Counted from the first letter of the stretch, positions 18,163 to 26,116 are shown. The stretch is 64,000 nucleotides of DNA from an uncultured Pelagibacteraceae bacterium (GCA_902593845.1 CACJJV010000006.1:1-64000), one strand, 5' to 3'. The notes: generated by a model from the sequence alone, not told the origin. Numbers and translations are program-made.

Positions 18163-19221
18163 TTAGATTTTCTCCATCAGCCAGAGAGCGTCTTCTCCTA
18201 AAAAGTAAATTTTTCCGTTATTTGGATGGACTTGTATATCTCTTATTCTTCCAATTTTATTTTTAAATATGATTTCCTCTTTTACATTAGATAAGTCTTT
18301 AAATATTAATTTTCTCAAAGATTTGTCTTTAAGTGAAGTAATTAAAGCATGTCCATTCCATTCACTAAACTCTTTTCCTTTATAAATTGTGATTGCGCTT
18401 GTTGCTATGGATGGAACCCAATATTGTATCGCTTTTGTAAAACCTGGTTTCCATTTAGGGCCAATAGGAATGCCTGAATAGTTTGTCCCTCCCCAACCTA
18501 AAATTTTCCATCCATAATTTTCACCTTTTTTGGCCTCACCAAACCAATCCCCACCTCTTGCACCATGATTACTCATATAAATTTTTTCATCAAAAGGTGA
18601 TACAGTTAGACCTTGAGGATTTCTAATACCTATTTGATAAATTTCAGGTAGCCAGTCTGATTTACCGAGAAATTTTGGATTGTCTCTTGGAATACTTCCA
18701 TCAGTATTTATTCTAATAATACTTCCAGGATGCTTTGTAGGATCTTGTGCAATCATACCTTGGCCTCTCTCACCAGCAGATGCAAATAAATAATTACCTT
18801 TGATCGCTAATCTTGAACCAAAGTGATAACCTGAATCGATAGGTGGGTTAGCCTGAAAAATATTTTTAAATATTAAGTCTTTTTTATCAAATTTTGATTT
18901 TGCTATTGAGGTACTGGTTTTTCCATTTCCTCTATTTTCTGAATAAGAAATATATACAAAATTTTCATTAAAAAGAACGTCTAGCAGACCCCCTTGACCA
19001 TGCTCAAGAAAATTTATGTTATGATTAATAATATCAATATTTTTATTTTTTATATTTATTAATTTTATAGCCCCACTTTTTTCAGTGATAAGTATGTTGT
19101 TATCGTCAATAAAAGTTGACCCCCAAGGGGATTTCAAGTTTACAATTTTTGTAAAGTTAAGATTTTTTGCGCTTGCTATATTTGGAAAAATAAAAATTAA
19201 TAATATGAAAATAATTTTCAT
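18163..19221 (-). CDS. Secreted PQQ-dependent sugar dehydrogenase-like protein
   Basis: The 352-residue protein starts with a signal peptide (MKIIFILLIFIFPNIASA) and folds as a glucose/sorbosone dehydrogenase beta-propeller. Diagnostic stretches are LNFLEHGQGGLLDVLF, YHFGSRLAIKG, IYQIGIRNPQGLTV, MSNHGARGGDWFGEAKKGEN and GKIYFLGED. Members with PQQ oxidise aldose sugars in the periplasm. Whether this one binds PQQ is unknown, and no pqq genes are in the window. It is the last gene of a minus-strand group (SDR, monooxygenase-like, this gene). Confidence 0.88.
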   Translation of the reverse strand: MKIIFILLIFIFPNIASAKNLNFTKIVNLKSPWGSTFIDDNNILITEKSGAIKLINIKNKNIDIINHNINFLEHGQGGLLDVLFNENFVYISYSENRGNGKTSTSIAKSKFDKKDLIFKNIFQANPPIDSGYHFGSRLAIKGNYLFASAGERGQGMIAQDPTKHPGSIIRINTDGSIPRDNPKFLGKSDWLPEIYQIGIRNPQGLTVSPFDEKIYMSNHGARGGDWFGEAKKGENYGWKILGWGGTNYSGIPIGPKWKPGFTKAIQYWVPSIATSAITIYKGKEFSEWNGHALITSLKDKSLRKLIFKDLSNVKEEIIFKNKIGRIRDIQVHPNNGKIYFLGEDALWLMEKI

Positions 19222-19226
19222 ATTTG

Positions 19227-19529
19227 TTAAAAAACTACTTCAAAGCCTTCAAAGTCTGGTGGACCTAAATATAAATTTCTATGTTGAGCTGCATTTTTGT
19301 GAGCGAGTCTAAAAGCTTCAGATTTAGTCCAATTTATAAAATCCTCTTTTGATTCCCACGTGCTATGAGAGGAATATAACGAGTAGTCTTTATTAGTATC
19401 ACCTTTTATTAAATTAAAATTTTTAAAGCCTTTTACTCCATCAAGATGTGTGTCTCTATTTTTCCAAACATTTTCAAAATCTTTTTCTTTCCCAAGAACA
19501 ATCTTAAATCTATTCATCGCTATATACAT
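19227..19529 (-). CDS. Antibiotic biosynthesis monooxygenase (ABM) fold protein
   Basis: The 100-residue ferredoxin-like protein matches the ABM/HmoB type: YIAMNRFKIVLGKEKDFENV, DTHLDGVKGFKNFNL, YSSHSTWESKEDFINWTKSEAFRLAHK. Relatives include heme-degrading monooxygenases and quinol monooxygenases. The Asn and Trp used by IsdG-type enzymes cannot be placed safely here, so activity is open. It lies between the atypical SDR (6 nt away) and the sugar dehydrogenase-like gene (5 nt away). Confidence 0.82.
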   Translation of the reverse strand: MYIAMNRFKIVLGKEKDFENVWKNRDTHLDGVKGFKNFNLIKGDTNKDYSLYSSHSTWESKEDFINWTKSEAFRLAHKNAAQHRNLYLGPPDFEGFEVVF

Positions 19530-19535
19530 AATTTG

Positions 19536-20246
19536 TTAAGATAACTTCGATCTTCCTCCATCAACGGCTATAACTTGACCAGTGACCCAAGAACTATCAT
19601 CCGAGATAAGAAATTTAGCTAGTGAAGCAGAGTCTTTTCCCTCTCCCAAACGTTTTAGTGGATGGGCTTTAGCAATTCCATCTGCTAAGGCTTTATTCTT
19701 TAACATTGGTTCAGCAATTTTAGAATTAGTTAAACTCGGTGCAATACAGTTTACTCTTATATTCGGGGCAAATTCTGCAGCTAGAGAAACTGTTAAACCT
19801 TCAACTGCAGCCTTTGTAGAAGCAATTATAGCGTGATTTGTAAAACCTCTTTGTGCAGCAACTGTAGAGAATAGAACCACTGAGCCTTTATTTTTTTTTA
19901 AACTATCCTGGTAGCCTTTTATAACCTCAACTGCTGAATAAAGATTTAGTTTCATACACTTATTAAAATCTTGCTCACTAACCATTCTTAAAGGTTTTAA
20001 ATCAATCGAACCCACACAATATGCAATACCTTTTACGTCAGATATATCATTTTTAACCTTATCTACAAATCCATCTTGCAAAACATCAGCTATTGTAAAT
20101 GCACAACCTAATTGTTCAGAAATATTTTTAGTTTCACTTTCATTTCTACCAACTAAATGAACTGAATTTCCCGTGTTTACTAATTGTTCAGCTAAACTAG
20201 AACCGATTGATCCTGTCGCACCAAAAATAAGATATTTTTCTGACAT
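19536..20246 (-). CDS. Atypical short-chain dehydrogenase without catalytic Tyr
   Basis: The 236-residue Rossmann protein has an NADP-binding loop, FGATGSIGSSLAEQL, and ends GQVIAVDGG like classical SDRs. The active-site segment reads FTNHAIIASTKAAVEG: the lysine of YxxxK is present, but the tyrosine position is Ile. The serine is kept in VVLFSTVAAQ. As I recall, similar SDRs next to photolyases share this change. The protein therefore may not reduce or oxidise a carbonyl in the usual way. It is divergent from the photolyase gene with 27 nt between start codons. Confidence 0.9.
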   Translation of the reverse strand: MSEKYLIFGATGSIGSSLAEQLVNTGNSVHLVGRNESETKNISEQLGCAFTIADVLQDGFVDKVKNDISDVKGIAYCVGSIDLKPLRMVSEQDFNKCMKLNLYSAVEVIKGYQDSLKKNKGSVVLFSTVAAQRGFTNHAIIASTKAAVEGLTVSLAAEFAPNIRVNCIAPSLTNSKIAEPMLKNKALADGIAKAHPLKRLGEGKDSASLAKFLISDDSSWVTGQVIAVDGGRSKLS

Positions 20247-20268
20247 AAAAAATTTTATTAGTTATATT
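20240..20268 (+). promoter_or_regulatory. Sigma70-like promoter giving a leaderless photolyase mRNA
   Basis: CTGACA (20240-20245), 17 nt, then TATATT (20263-20268) form a near-consensus promoter. The ATG at 20274 lies 5 nt after the -10 box, just where transcription should begin. The -35 box overlaps the start codon of the divergent SDR gene. Confidence 0.55.
20252..20257 (-). promoter_or_regulatory. -10 box for the SDR gene, leaderless arrangement
   Basis: Read on the minus strand the bases are TAAAAT, followed by five T residues and then the SDR start codon at 20246-20244. The spacing mirrors that of the photolyase promoter on the other strand. The expected -35 position has only a weak match. 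Confidence 0.4.
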
Positions 20269-20273
20269 TAATT

Positions 20274-21764
20274 ATGAAGTTATTTTTTATACTGGGTAAT
20301 CAATTATTTCCATCAAAATACTTGGACCGCTTCAAAAAAGACCACCTATTTTTTATGGCAGAAGATTACCAATTATGCACTTATGAAAAGCATCATAAAA
20401 ATAAAATCCTTCTCTTCTTGTCATCAATGCGTTCACACGCGGAAACTCTTAAAAAAGATAAGTTTAAATTAGAGTATTTTAAAATTGAGGATAAAGAATT
20501 TAAAGACGACTATTTAAAGAAATTAAAAAAAATAATTAATTCAAAAAAAATAAAAGAGATTACCAGTTTTGAAGTTGAGGATAAATTTTTTGAAAAAAAA
20601 ATTGATCAGTTCATTAAAAAAGAAAAAATTAAATGGAATATTATTCAAACACCAATGTTTTTAAATTCAAGAGATGAATTTAAGCAATATCTTTTAAGAT
20701 CAAAAAAACCATTTATGGCAACTTTTTACAAGGAAGTGAGAAAAAAATCTGGAATATTAATGGGTTCTGATGGAAATCCTGTTGGAGGCAAATGGAGTTT
20801 TGATGAAGATAATAGAAATAAGTTACCAAAAAATATTTCTATTCCAAAGTTTCCTAAAATTAATGAAACAAATCATACTAAAAAATTAAAACCCATTATT
20901 GAAAAACTATTTAAAGATCATCCAGGAACAACCAAAAATTTTTGGTTTGCTACAGAATATAATGATGTGGTTAAATTATTAAATTTTTTTATTAAAGAAA
21001 AATCTAATTTATTTGGTGATTATGAGGACGCAGTTGATCAAAAAGATAATATCTTATTTCACAGCGCTTTAAGTCCTTATATCAACTTGGGTTTAATCAC
21101 ACCAGAACTTATTATCAAAAAAGTTCTAGATTTTCATAAGAGTAAAAAAATCAGATTAAATTCTCTAGAAGGTTATATTCGTCAAGTTATAGGATGGAGG
21201 GAATTTATGAGAGGAATTTATCAAAGTTACTCAAACGAAATGGAAACTGGAAATTTTTTTAAACAAAATCGTAAAATGAAAAAGTCATGGTATGACGGAA
21301 CAACTGGTTTACCCCCACTAGATTACGCAATTAAAAATGCATTAAATTATGGATGGTCTCATCACATCGAAAGATTAATGATTTTATCAAACATCATGAA
21401 TCTTTGTGAGATCAAACCTGTGGTTGTTTATAAATGGTTCATGGAGATGTTTGTTGACTCCTCTGATTGGGTTATGGTTCCAAACGTTTATGGTATGGGA
21501 TTATTTAGCGATGGAGGAATTTTTGCAACAAAACCATACATTTGTGGATCAAGTTATTTTATGAAAATGATGGATTTTAAAAAAGGTGATTGGTGCAATA
21601 CTATGGACGGACTTTACTGGAGATTTATAGATCGTAATAGAAAATTTTTTTTAAAAAATCCAAGACTTTCAATGATGGTTAGAATTTTTGATAAAATGAA
21701 AGTAGATAGGAAAAAAATGATTTTATCTGCAGCTGATAAATTTATTAAACAAAATACAATTTAG
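20274..21764 (+). CDS. Cryptochrome/photolyase-related protein (FeS-BCP type, ligand Cys mostly absent)
   Basis: The 496-residue protein belongs to the deoxyribodipyrimidine photolyase-related (prokaryotic 6-4) group. It begins FFILGNQLFPSKYL, and its FAD region has RQVIGWREFMRGIYQ, WSHHIERLMILSN and PNVYGMGLFSDGGIFATKPY. Known members repair (6-4) photoproducts or act as cryptochromes and carry a 4Fe-4S cluster bound by four Cys. Here the usual YCxxC loop is replaced by DFKKGDWCNTM, and only one Cys aligns well. DUF2256 follows with a TAGTG overlap. A leaderless promoter is predicted. Confidence 0.92.
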   Translation: MKLFFILGNQLFPSKYLDRFKKDHLFFMAEDYQLCTYEKHHKNKILLFLSSMRSHAETLKKDKFKLEYFKIEDKEFKDDYLKKLKKIINSKKIKEITSFEVEDKFFEKKIDQFIKKEKIKWNIIQTPMFLNSRDEFKQYLLRSKKPFMATFYKEVRKKSGILMGSDGNPVGGKWSFDEDNRNKLPKNISIPKFPKINETNHTKKLKPIIEKLFKDHPGTTKNFWFATEYNDVVKLLNFFIKEKSNLFGDYEDAVDQKDNILFHSALSPYINLGLITPELIIKKVLDFHKSKKIRLNSLEGYIRQVIGWREFMRGIYQSYSNEMETGNFFKQNRKMKKSWYDGTTGLPPLDYAIKNALNYGWSHHIERLMILSNIMNLCEIKPVVVYKWFMEMFVDSSDWVMVPNVYGMGLFSDGGIFATKPYICGSSYFMKMMDFKKGDWCNTMDGLYWRFIDRNRKFFLKNPRLSMMVRIFDKMKVDRKKMILSAADKFIKQNTI

Positions 21765-21895
21765 TGAAAAAAGAAAATCTTCCCTTTAAAACCTGCATTG
21801 CTTGTAAAAGACCTTTTACTTGGCGAAGAAAATGGAAGTTAAATTGGGATAAAGTAAAGTATTGCTCAAAAAGATGTTCTAGTAAAAAAGTATGA
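21764..21895 (+). CDS. DUF2256 small zinc-ribbon-like protein
   Basis: This 43-residue gene starts at GTG, overlapping the photolyase stop (TAGTG), and ends in an ATGA overlap with the next gene. The product has two Cys pairs, CIACKRPFTWRRKW and KYCSKRC, which match DUF2256 end to end. Members are commonly encoded beside photolyase/cryptochrome genes and probably bind one zinc. The double overlap shows tight translational coupling to both neighbours. Function is unknown. Confidence 0.92.
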   Translation: MKKENLPFKTCIACKRPFTWRRKWKLNWDKVKYCSKRCSSKKV

Positions 21896-22425
21896 ACTTA
21901 GGAAAGTACAAATGGAAAAGTAGAATTTTACTTGTTTCTACAACGAGCTATAAGGATAAAATTTATCTAGAAGCCAAAAAAATATATCAAGATAAAATAA
22001 AAGATTTTCATAAAAGATTTGTAAAATTAATTTGTAAAATTAATAAGCAGGAAAAATCATCAATTGATTTAATTGGTTTTGACGGCAAATCCAAAAAGAA
22101 GATGAATAAACTTAATTATAAAACAATTTTTAAAATTATAGACAAAATGCCATTAAGTAAAAAATCTAAACCTATAAATCTATCGCTTTATTCAGATTAC
22201 AATCCTAAAACCACTACTCAAGGTTTGGGGTTTAAAAACAAGGAAAAAGCTCTTTACACAATTAAAACTATCAAAAATCGTTCAATTAAGTATCAGGTGA
22301 ATGTAATCGCAACAATGCTAGGTAGAGCAAAGAACCATCCTAATAAAACTGTGGATATGGAGGATGCTATAAAAATTTTTAGTAGTTGGATGAAAAAATA
22401 TAAAAGTAAAAAAAATGAAAATTAA
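21892..22425 (+). CDS. DUF4174-like N-domain plus uncharacterised C-domain
   Basis: The 177-residue protein appears to have two parts. Residues 1-98 resemble DUF4174: GKYKWKSRILLVSTTS, then IDLIGFDGKSKKK and KIIDKMPLSKKS. Residues about 100-172 form a second unit with SLYSDYNPKTTTQGLGFKN, VNVIATMLGRAKNHPNKT and DAIKIFSSWMKKY. I have seen this pattern as small stand-alone proteins near photolyases, but it has no name I know. It is fully Lys-rich and cytoplasmic. Its 3' end overlaps the next gene by 11 nt. Confidence 0.75.
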   Translation: MNLGKYKWKSRILLVSTTSYKDKIYLEAKKIYQDKIKDFHKRFVKLICKINKQEKSSIDLIGFDGKSKKKMNKLNYKTIFKIIDKMPLSKKSKPINLSLYSDYNPKTTTQGLGFKNKEKALYTIKTIKNRSIKYQVNVIATMLGRAKNHPNKTVDMEDAIKIFSSWMKKYKSKKNEN

Positions 22426-23860
22426 AATAAATAAATATTTAAAAAAAATAGTAGTTTTATTTTTACTACTTACCCCAAACGATCTATATGCTGATTTCTT
22501 TGAGGATATTACAAACCAAATTGTTGATAATCCCAAAAGACTTAGTTATGGAGTTTCTGTAACGGATGTAAATCAAGATGGAAATTTTGATTTTGTAGTT
22601 ACAGGTTTTGGTTATCTAAATTTAGCTTTATCCTACGAAGACGGAAAATTAATTAATATTGTAAAACAAAAAAAATTCACAGATGAGTTTAGAAGAACAA
22701 TTGGTGTAGCTGCATGCGATATAGATAAAGATGGATACGAAGAAATATATTTTCTTAACACTGATACTTATAGTGGTACAAAAAAATATTCAGATAGACT
22801 TATAGATTTAGAAAATAATAGTTATATAGACTTATTTGAAATCAAAAAAAACCAGAGAGACCTTAATTTAACAGCAGGGAGATCAGTTGTTTGTGTCGAC
22901 AGAAAAGGTGATGGAAATTTTGGGGTTTATGTTGCTAATTATGGAGGACCAACAAGATTTTACGAATACGATAATGACATAATAGTCGATAAATCTGTGC
23001 AATTAAATCTTGCAAAGATTACTGGTGGTCGAGCAGTCGTAGCAGGACATATTATTTCTGATAAGATTGATTTGTTTGCCGCTAATGAGAGAGGAGCAAA
23101 TTTTTTATATAAAAATAATAATGGTAAATTCTTAGATGTCGCGAATGAATATAGAGTACAAGACATCCTTCAAAATGGTAGAGGAACTGCTTTAGCTGAT
23201 ATTTATTATAGAGGACGATTGGATATTTTAAATGGAAATTGGGGAGGATTTCACAGAGCTTATGTACTTAAAGATAATATTTTTGAAGATATAGCTAAAC
23301 CACCTTTTGATGAACCATCAAGAATAAGAACCGTCATTTCAGCTGATTTGGATAATGATGGTTACGACGAAGTATTCATGAATAATATCGGTGAACCAAA
23401 CAAACTTTTTAAAATTTTAGATGATGGTTTGATAGAGCAAATACCATTAGAGGTTGGCTTAGAGCCAAATGGATATGGAACTGGCGCAGCAGTTGCTGAT
23501 ATAGATAATGACGGTGTGCTAGAGTTGTTGGTTTCTCATGGGGAGAGTTTTGATCAGCCACTGTCGTTGTATAAAGCAAAAGTAAACCCAAAAAATAAAT
23601 ATTTAAGAATTAAACCTTTAAATAAATATGGTGCACCTGCAAGAGGAGCTACAGTTACATTAATTTCTAATTTAAGAAAACATTCTAAAACAATTGACTC
23701 TGGATCTGGTTATCTTTGCCAAATGGAGCCAGTGGCTCATTTTGGAATTAGAAAAAATGAAAAAAATATAAAAATTCAGGTTAAATGGACAAATGGTAAA
23801 ACAGAAACAATTTCTGTTAAAAAATTAAATAAAACAATTACCTTGAATCAATTAAACTAA
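22415..23860 (+). CDS. Secreted FG-GAP/VCBS repeat protein, CRTAC1/UnbV type
   Basis: The 481-residue protein has a signal peptide (about residues 1-25, ending DLYA). It carries repeated Asp-rich calcium loops of FG-GAP blades: DVNQDGNFDFVVTG, DIDKDGYEEIYFLN, DLDNDGYDEVFMNN and DIDNDGVLELLVSHG. The C-terminal 100 residues contain the ASPIC/UnbV segment RGATVTLISNLRKHSKTIDSGSGYL. It should be a calcium-stabilised beta-propeller outside the cytoplasm, with unknown ligand. It starts inside the end of the preceding gene and converges on the fasciclin gene with interlocked stops (23857-23860). Confidence 0.9.
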   Translation: MKIKINKYLKKIVVLFLLLTPNDLYADFFEDITNQIVDNPKRLSYGVSVTDVNQDGNFDFVVTGFGYLNLALSYEDGKLINIVKQKKFTDEFRRTIGVAACDIDKDGYEEIYFLNTDTYSGTKKYSDRLIDLENNSYIDLFEIKKNQRDLNLTAGRSVVCVDRKGDGNFGVYVANYGGPTRFYEYDNDIIVDKSVQLNLAKITGGRAVVAGHIISDKIDLFAANERGANFLYKNNNGKFLDVANEYRVQDILQNGRGTALADIYYRGRLDILNGNWGGFHRAYVLKDNIFEDIAKPPFDEPSRIRTVISADLDNDGYDEVFMNNIGEPNKLFKILDDGLIEQIPLEVGLEPNGYGTGAAVADIDNDGVLELLVSHGESFDQPLSLYKAKVNPKNKYLRIKPLNKYGAPARGATVTLISNLRKHSKTIDSGSGYLCQMEPVAHFGIRKNEKNIKIQVKWTNGKTETISVKKLNKTITLNQLN

Positions 23861-24330
23861 TGTAAAGGTTGAAGAACTCTATTTATAAAATGGATTACAC
23901 CATTTGAGGCTTCAATATCAGCCGTTACAACTTCAGCTTCATTTATATAAACTATACCATTAACTTTTTTGATTGTTATTTCTTCATCATTAATTGCCTT
24001 AAGTTTTATTTCACCATCTATTTCCGAAGAAGTTATTTTTTTTGAAAAGACGTGTCTTCCTAAAATATTTATTAGCTTTTGTTTATTCTCTTCTCTTAAA
24101 AGGCCATAATATGTTTGTGCACTAATTGCAGCAAATGCATCATCTAATGGTGCAAAAACTGTAAATGGTCCGTTACCTTCTAAATTTTTATTTAATCCTG
24201 ACTTAGTAAAAGTTTCGTTCAACTTAGTAAATTTTCCAGTCTCATTAAGTTTATTAATTATATTTGCAGATGTAATTGATGGTATTAAAATCATTACCAA
24301 TAGAGAGATTATTGAGAAAATTCTTTTCAT
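23857..24330 (-). CDS. Secreted fasciclin (FAS1) domain protein
   Basis: The 157-residue protein has a signal peptide (residues 1-22, ending TSA) followed by one complete FAS1 domain. It shows the H1 region GPFTVFAPLDDAFAAI, LGRHVFSKKITSSEI, and the closing NGVIHFINRVLQP. FAS1 domains mediate adhesion or ligand binding. Single-domain bacterial versions are common in light-responsive and stress gene sets. It converges on the FG-GAP gene. Confidence 0.93.
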   Translation of the reverse strand: MKRIFSIISLLVMILIPSITSANIINKLNETGKFTKLNETFTKSGLNKNLEGNGPFTVFAPLDDAFAAISAQTYYGLLREENKQKLINILGRHVFSKKITSSEIDGEIKLKAINDEEITIKKVNGIVYINEAEVVTADIEASNGVIHFINRVLQPLH

Positions 24331-24415
24331 AGGAACTAATTATATAAAAATTAATAATTTAAAAAGTTTATTTGGTGCGACAAATGTTAAATAAAAAAAT
24401 ATAAATTTTCAATAT

Positions 24416-24451
24416 TTTACACTAGAAAATAGCATCTATTAATTTACACTA
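24416..24451 (+). repeat. Direct repeat TTTACACTA upstream of Cys-rich gene
   Basis: TTTACACTA occurs at 24416-24424 and again at 24443-24451, 27 nt apart, in the 154-nt gap between the divergent fasciclin and Cys-rich genes. It could be a regulator site or a promoter element, but two 9-mers in AT-rich DNA are weak evidence. Confidence 0.35.
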
Positions 24452-24484
24452 AATTAATTATTGAAAAATTCTAATTGTAAATAA

Positions 24485-25186
24485 ATGAAATTTATAAAAA
24501 AAATTATCAAATTATCAGTTATTTTTACTTTAGTTTTGTCTTTTTCAAATATTTCAAGCTCATCAGAAAAAAATTATTATAAAGATTTGATAACTGATTG
24601 GTCAAGAATATTTCCTGATAAAAATAGAAACGCTGCAGGTCCAAAATTCTTTAAATACATAATTGATAAAGATATTACTTACAAAGATTTTATTGAATAC
24701 AACAAATTATATTGTGCTGTATCCGGGTCATTGATTGATCCTAACAGTGAACCTGACTTTATATTTGTTAATGAAAAAGAAACTAAAAAAAAAATTTGTG
24801 GTAATTACTACAAATGTTGTATCCCATGTTCATGTGATGTCATGAAGTACTCGGAGGTCCAAAAAATAAAACATAAGTTTAGTGACGGTACAAAAGAGTT
24901 TTTTGTTTTTACGATTAAAAATCCCTGCAATAAAAAAGATTTTCCTAATAGAGTAAATAAAGATTATTTTTGCAACGGTGATAAGATTAATGATAAACAA
25001 GTTTACAGTATTAATGATCATATAGTCATAGGTTTATTGCATGATGGAAAAAATTGCAAAAAAGATGAAATTGATTTTGTTAAAAGCCACAAGGTTACTG
25101 GTAGATACTGTGAGTTAAGAAATAATACACCTTTAGAAAATTTAAATGCCGGTATGGGAGATATATTCATTAAACTAGCAAGATAA
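24485..25186 (+). CDS. Cys-rich secreted protein of unknown function
   Basis: The 233-residue protein has a signal peptide (residues 1-27) and no family I recognise. Ten cysteines are spread over residues 78-213, five of them in the cluster CGNYYKCCIPCSC. The remainder are single Cys in LYCAVSG, NPCNKKD, DYFCNGD, GKNCKKD and GRYCELR. This suggests disulfides or a metal site in the periplasm. It has no close same-strand partner upstream. The clean ATG start and secretion signal support a real gene. Confidence 0.8.
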   Translation: MKFIKKIIKLSVIFTLVLSFSNISSSSEKNYYKDLITDWSRIFPDKNRNAAGPKFFKYIIDKDITYKDFIEYNKLYCAVSGSLIDPNSEPDFIFVNEKETKKKICGNYYKCCIPCSCDVMKYSEVQKIKHKFSDGTKEFFVFTIKNPCNKKDFPNRVNKDYFCNGDKINDKQVYSINDHIVIGLLHDGKNCKKDEIDFVKSHKVTGRYCELRNNTPLENLNAGMGDIFIKLAR

Positions 25187-25225
25187 ATTTTAAAAATTTT
25201 CATTTTTTATTTAATCAGTAAATTA

Positions 25226-25254
25226 TTGTTATAAAAATCTATCTCGAGTAAAAT
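25226..25254 (+). promoter_or_regulatory. Promoter for amidotransferase gene, near-leaderless
   Basis: TTGTTA (25226-25231), 17 nt, and TAAAAT (25249-25254) make a good sigma70-type promoter. The TTG start codon at 25263 is 8 nt beyond the -10 box, leaving almost no 5' leader. Confidence 0.45.
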
Positions 25255-25262
25255 ACTAAATA

Positions 25263-25982
25263 TTGAACATAATTATTTTACAGCATATTAAAGTCGAAGA
25301 TCCAGGTTTCATAAAGGACCTAATGTTGGATGACGGTTTTAATCTTACTACTATTGAGTTAGATGAAGGAGAAAAAATCCCAAATGATTTAACAAAGTTT
25401 GATGGAATGTTTTGCATGGGTGGACCGATGGATACTCATATGGAAATGGAGTATCCTTGGTTAGTTGAGGAAAAAAAAAGAATAAAAGAATTTGTAGTAA
25501 ATCTTAAAAAACCTTATTTAGGTTTCTGTTTAGGCTGTCAGTTATTAGGTGAAGTAGTTGGTGGTAAAGTCGTAAAATCAAATCCAGCAGAGATTGGCAT
25601 GATGGATATAAATTTTACTGGCAATAAAAAAAAAGACATTTTGTTCTCAAAATTTCCAGATAATATTAAAAGTTTACAATGGCATTCTTATGAGGTTCAG
25701 GGGGTTGATAAAAATCCTGATATTACTTTAATAGCATCATCGCCGATAACTAAGTATCAAATTTTTAAATATCAAGATCATGCATATGGTATCCAATTCC
25801 ATATAGAGATTAAAGATACAACAGTTAATGAGTGGGGTTGTATACCAGAATATAAAAAGGCACTCGAGGATCAACTTGGTGATGGCGCATTAGAAAAATT
25901 TGATCAATCTGCAAAAAAAAATATGAAAGATATGAATAATTATTCAAAAATTTTATATGATAATTTTAAGAGTCTCTTATGA
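25263..25982 (+). CDS. Class I glutamine amidotransferase-like protein
   Basis: The 239-residue protein is a stand-alone class I glutamine amidotransferase domain of the GuaA-N type. The nucleophile elbow is GFCLGCQLLGEVVGG, the oxyanion region is FCMGGPMDTH, and the catalytic His is in AYGIQFHIEIKDTT. It would release ammonia from glutamine for an unknown acceptor. Related proteins include gamma-glutamyl hydrolases. The start is TTG at 25263 because the first conserved strand begins there (MNIIILQHI). Its stop overlaps the next ATG (ATGA). Confidence 0.9.
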   Translation: MNIIILQHIKVEDPGFIKDLMLDDGFNLTTIELDEGEKIPNDLTKFDGMFCMGGPMDTHMEMEYPWLVEEKKRIKEFVVNLKKPYLGFCLGCQLLGEVVGGKVVKSNPAEIGMMDINFTGNKKKDILFSKFPDNIKSLQWHSYEVQGVDKNPDITLIASSPITKYQIFKYQDHAYGIQFHIEIKDTTVNEWGCIPEYKKALEDQLGDGALEKFDQSAKKNMKDMNNYSKILYDNFKSLL

Positions 25983-26116
25983 GTAAAAAAAGAAAAAAAT
26001 TAAAAAGGAAAAATCCAATGGCCAAATTATTGAGCTCACCAATGCTCAGAAATAAAATAGTAAAAAATAAAAAAAAAATTTATAATAGAAAAAAATTCAA
26101 ATTAGAAAATGAATAA
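25979..26116 (+). CDS. Very small basic protein, ArfA-like
   Basis: This 45-residue frame begins at an ATG overlapping the amidotransferase stop and ends overlapping the next gene start (26109). The product, rich in Lys, has the run AKLLSSPMLRNKIVKNKKK. It can be aligned with the E. coli ribosome-rescue factor ArfA (ALLHDPLFRQRVEKNKKG) over its ribosome-binding region: LL, P, R, basic-V, KNKK. ArfA recruits release factor 2 to stalled ribosomes. The call rests on short similarity seen by eye plus tight coupling to neighbours. It could also be an unrelated basic peptide. Confidence 0.55.
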   Translation: MSKKRKKLKRKNPMAKLLSSPMLRNKIVKNKKKIYNRKKFKLENE

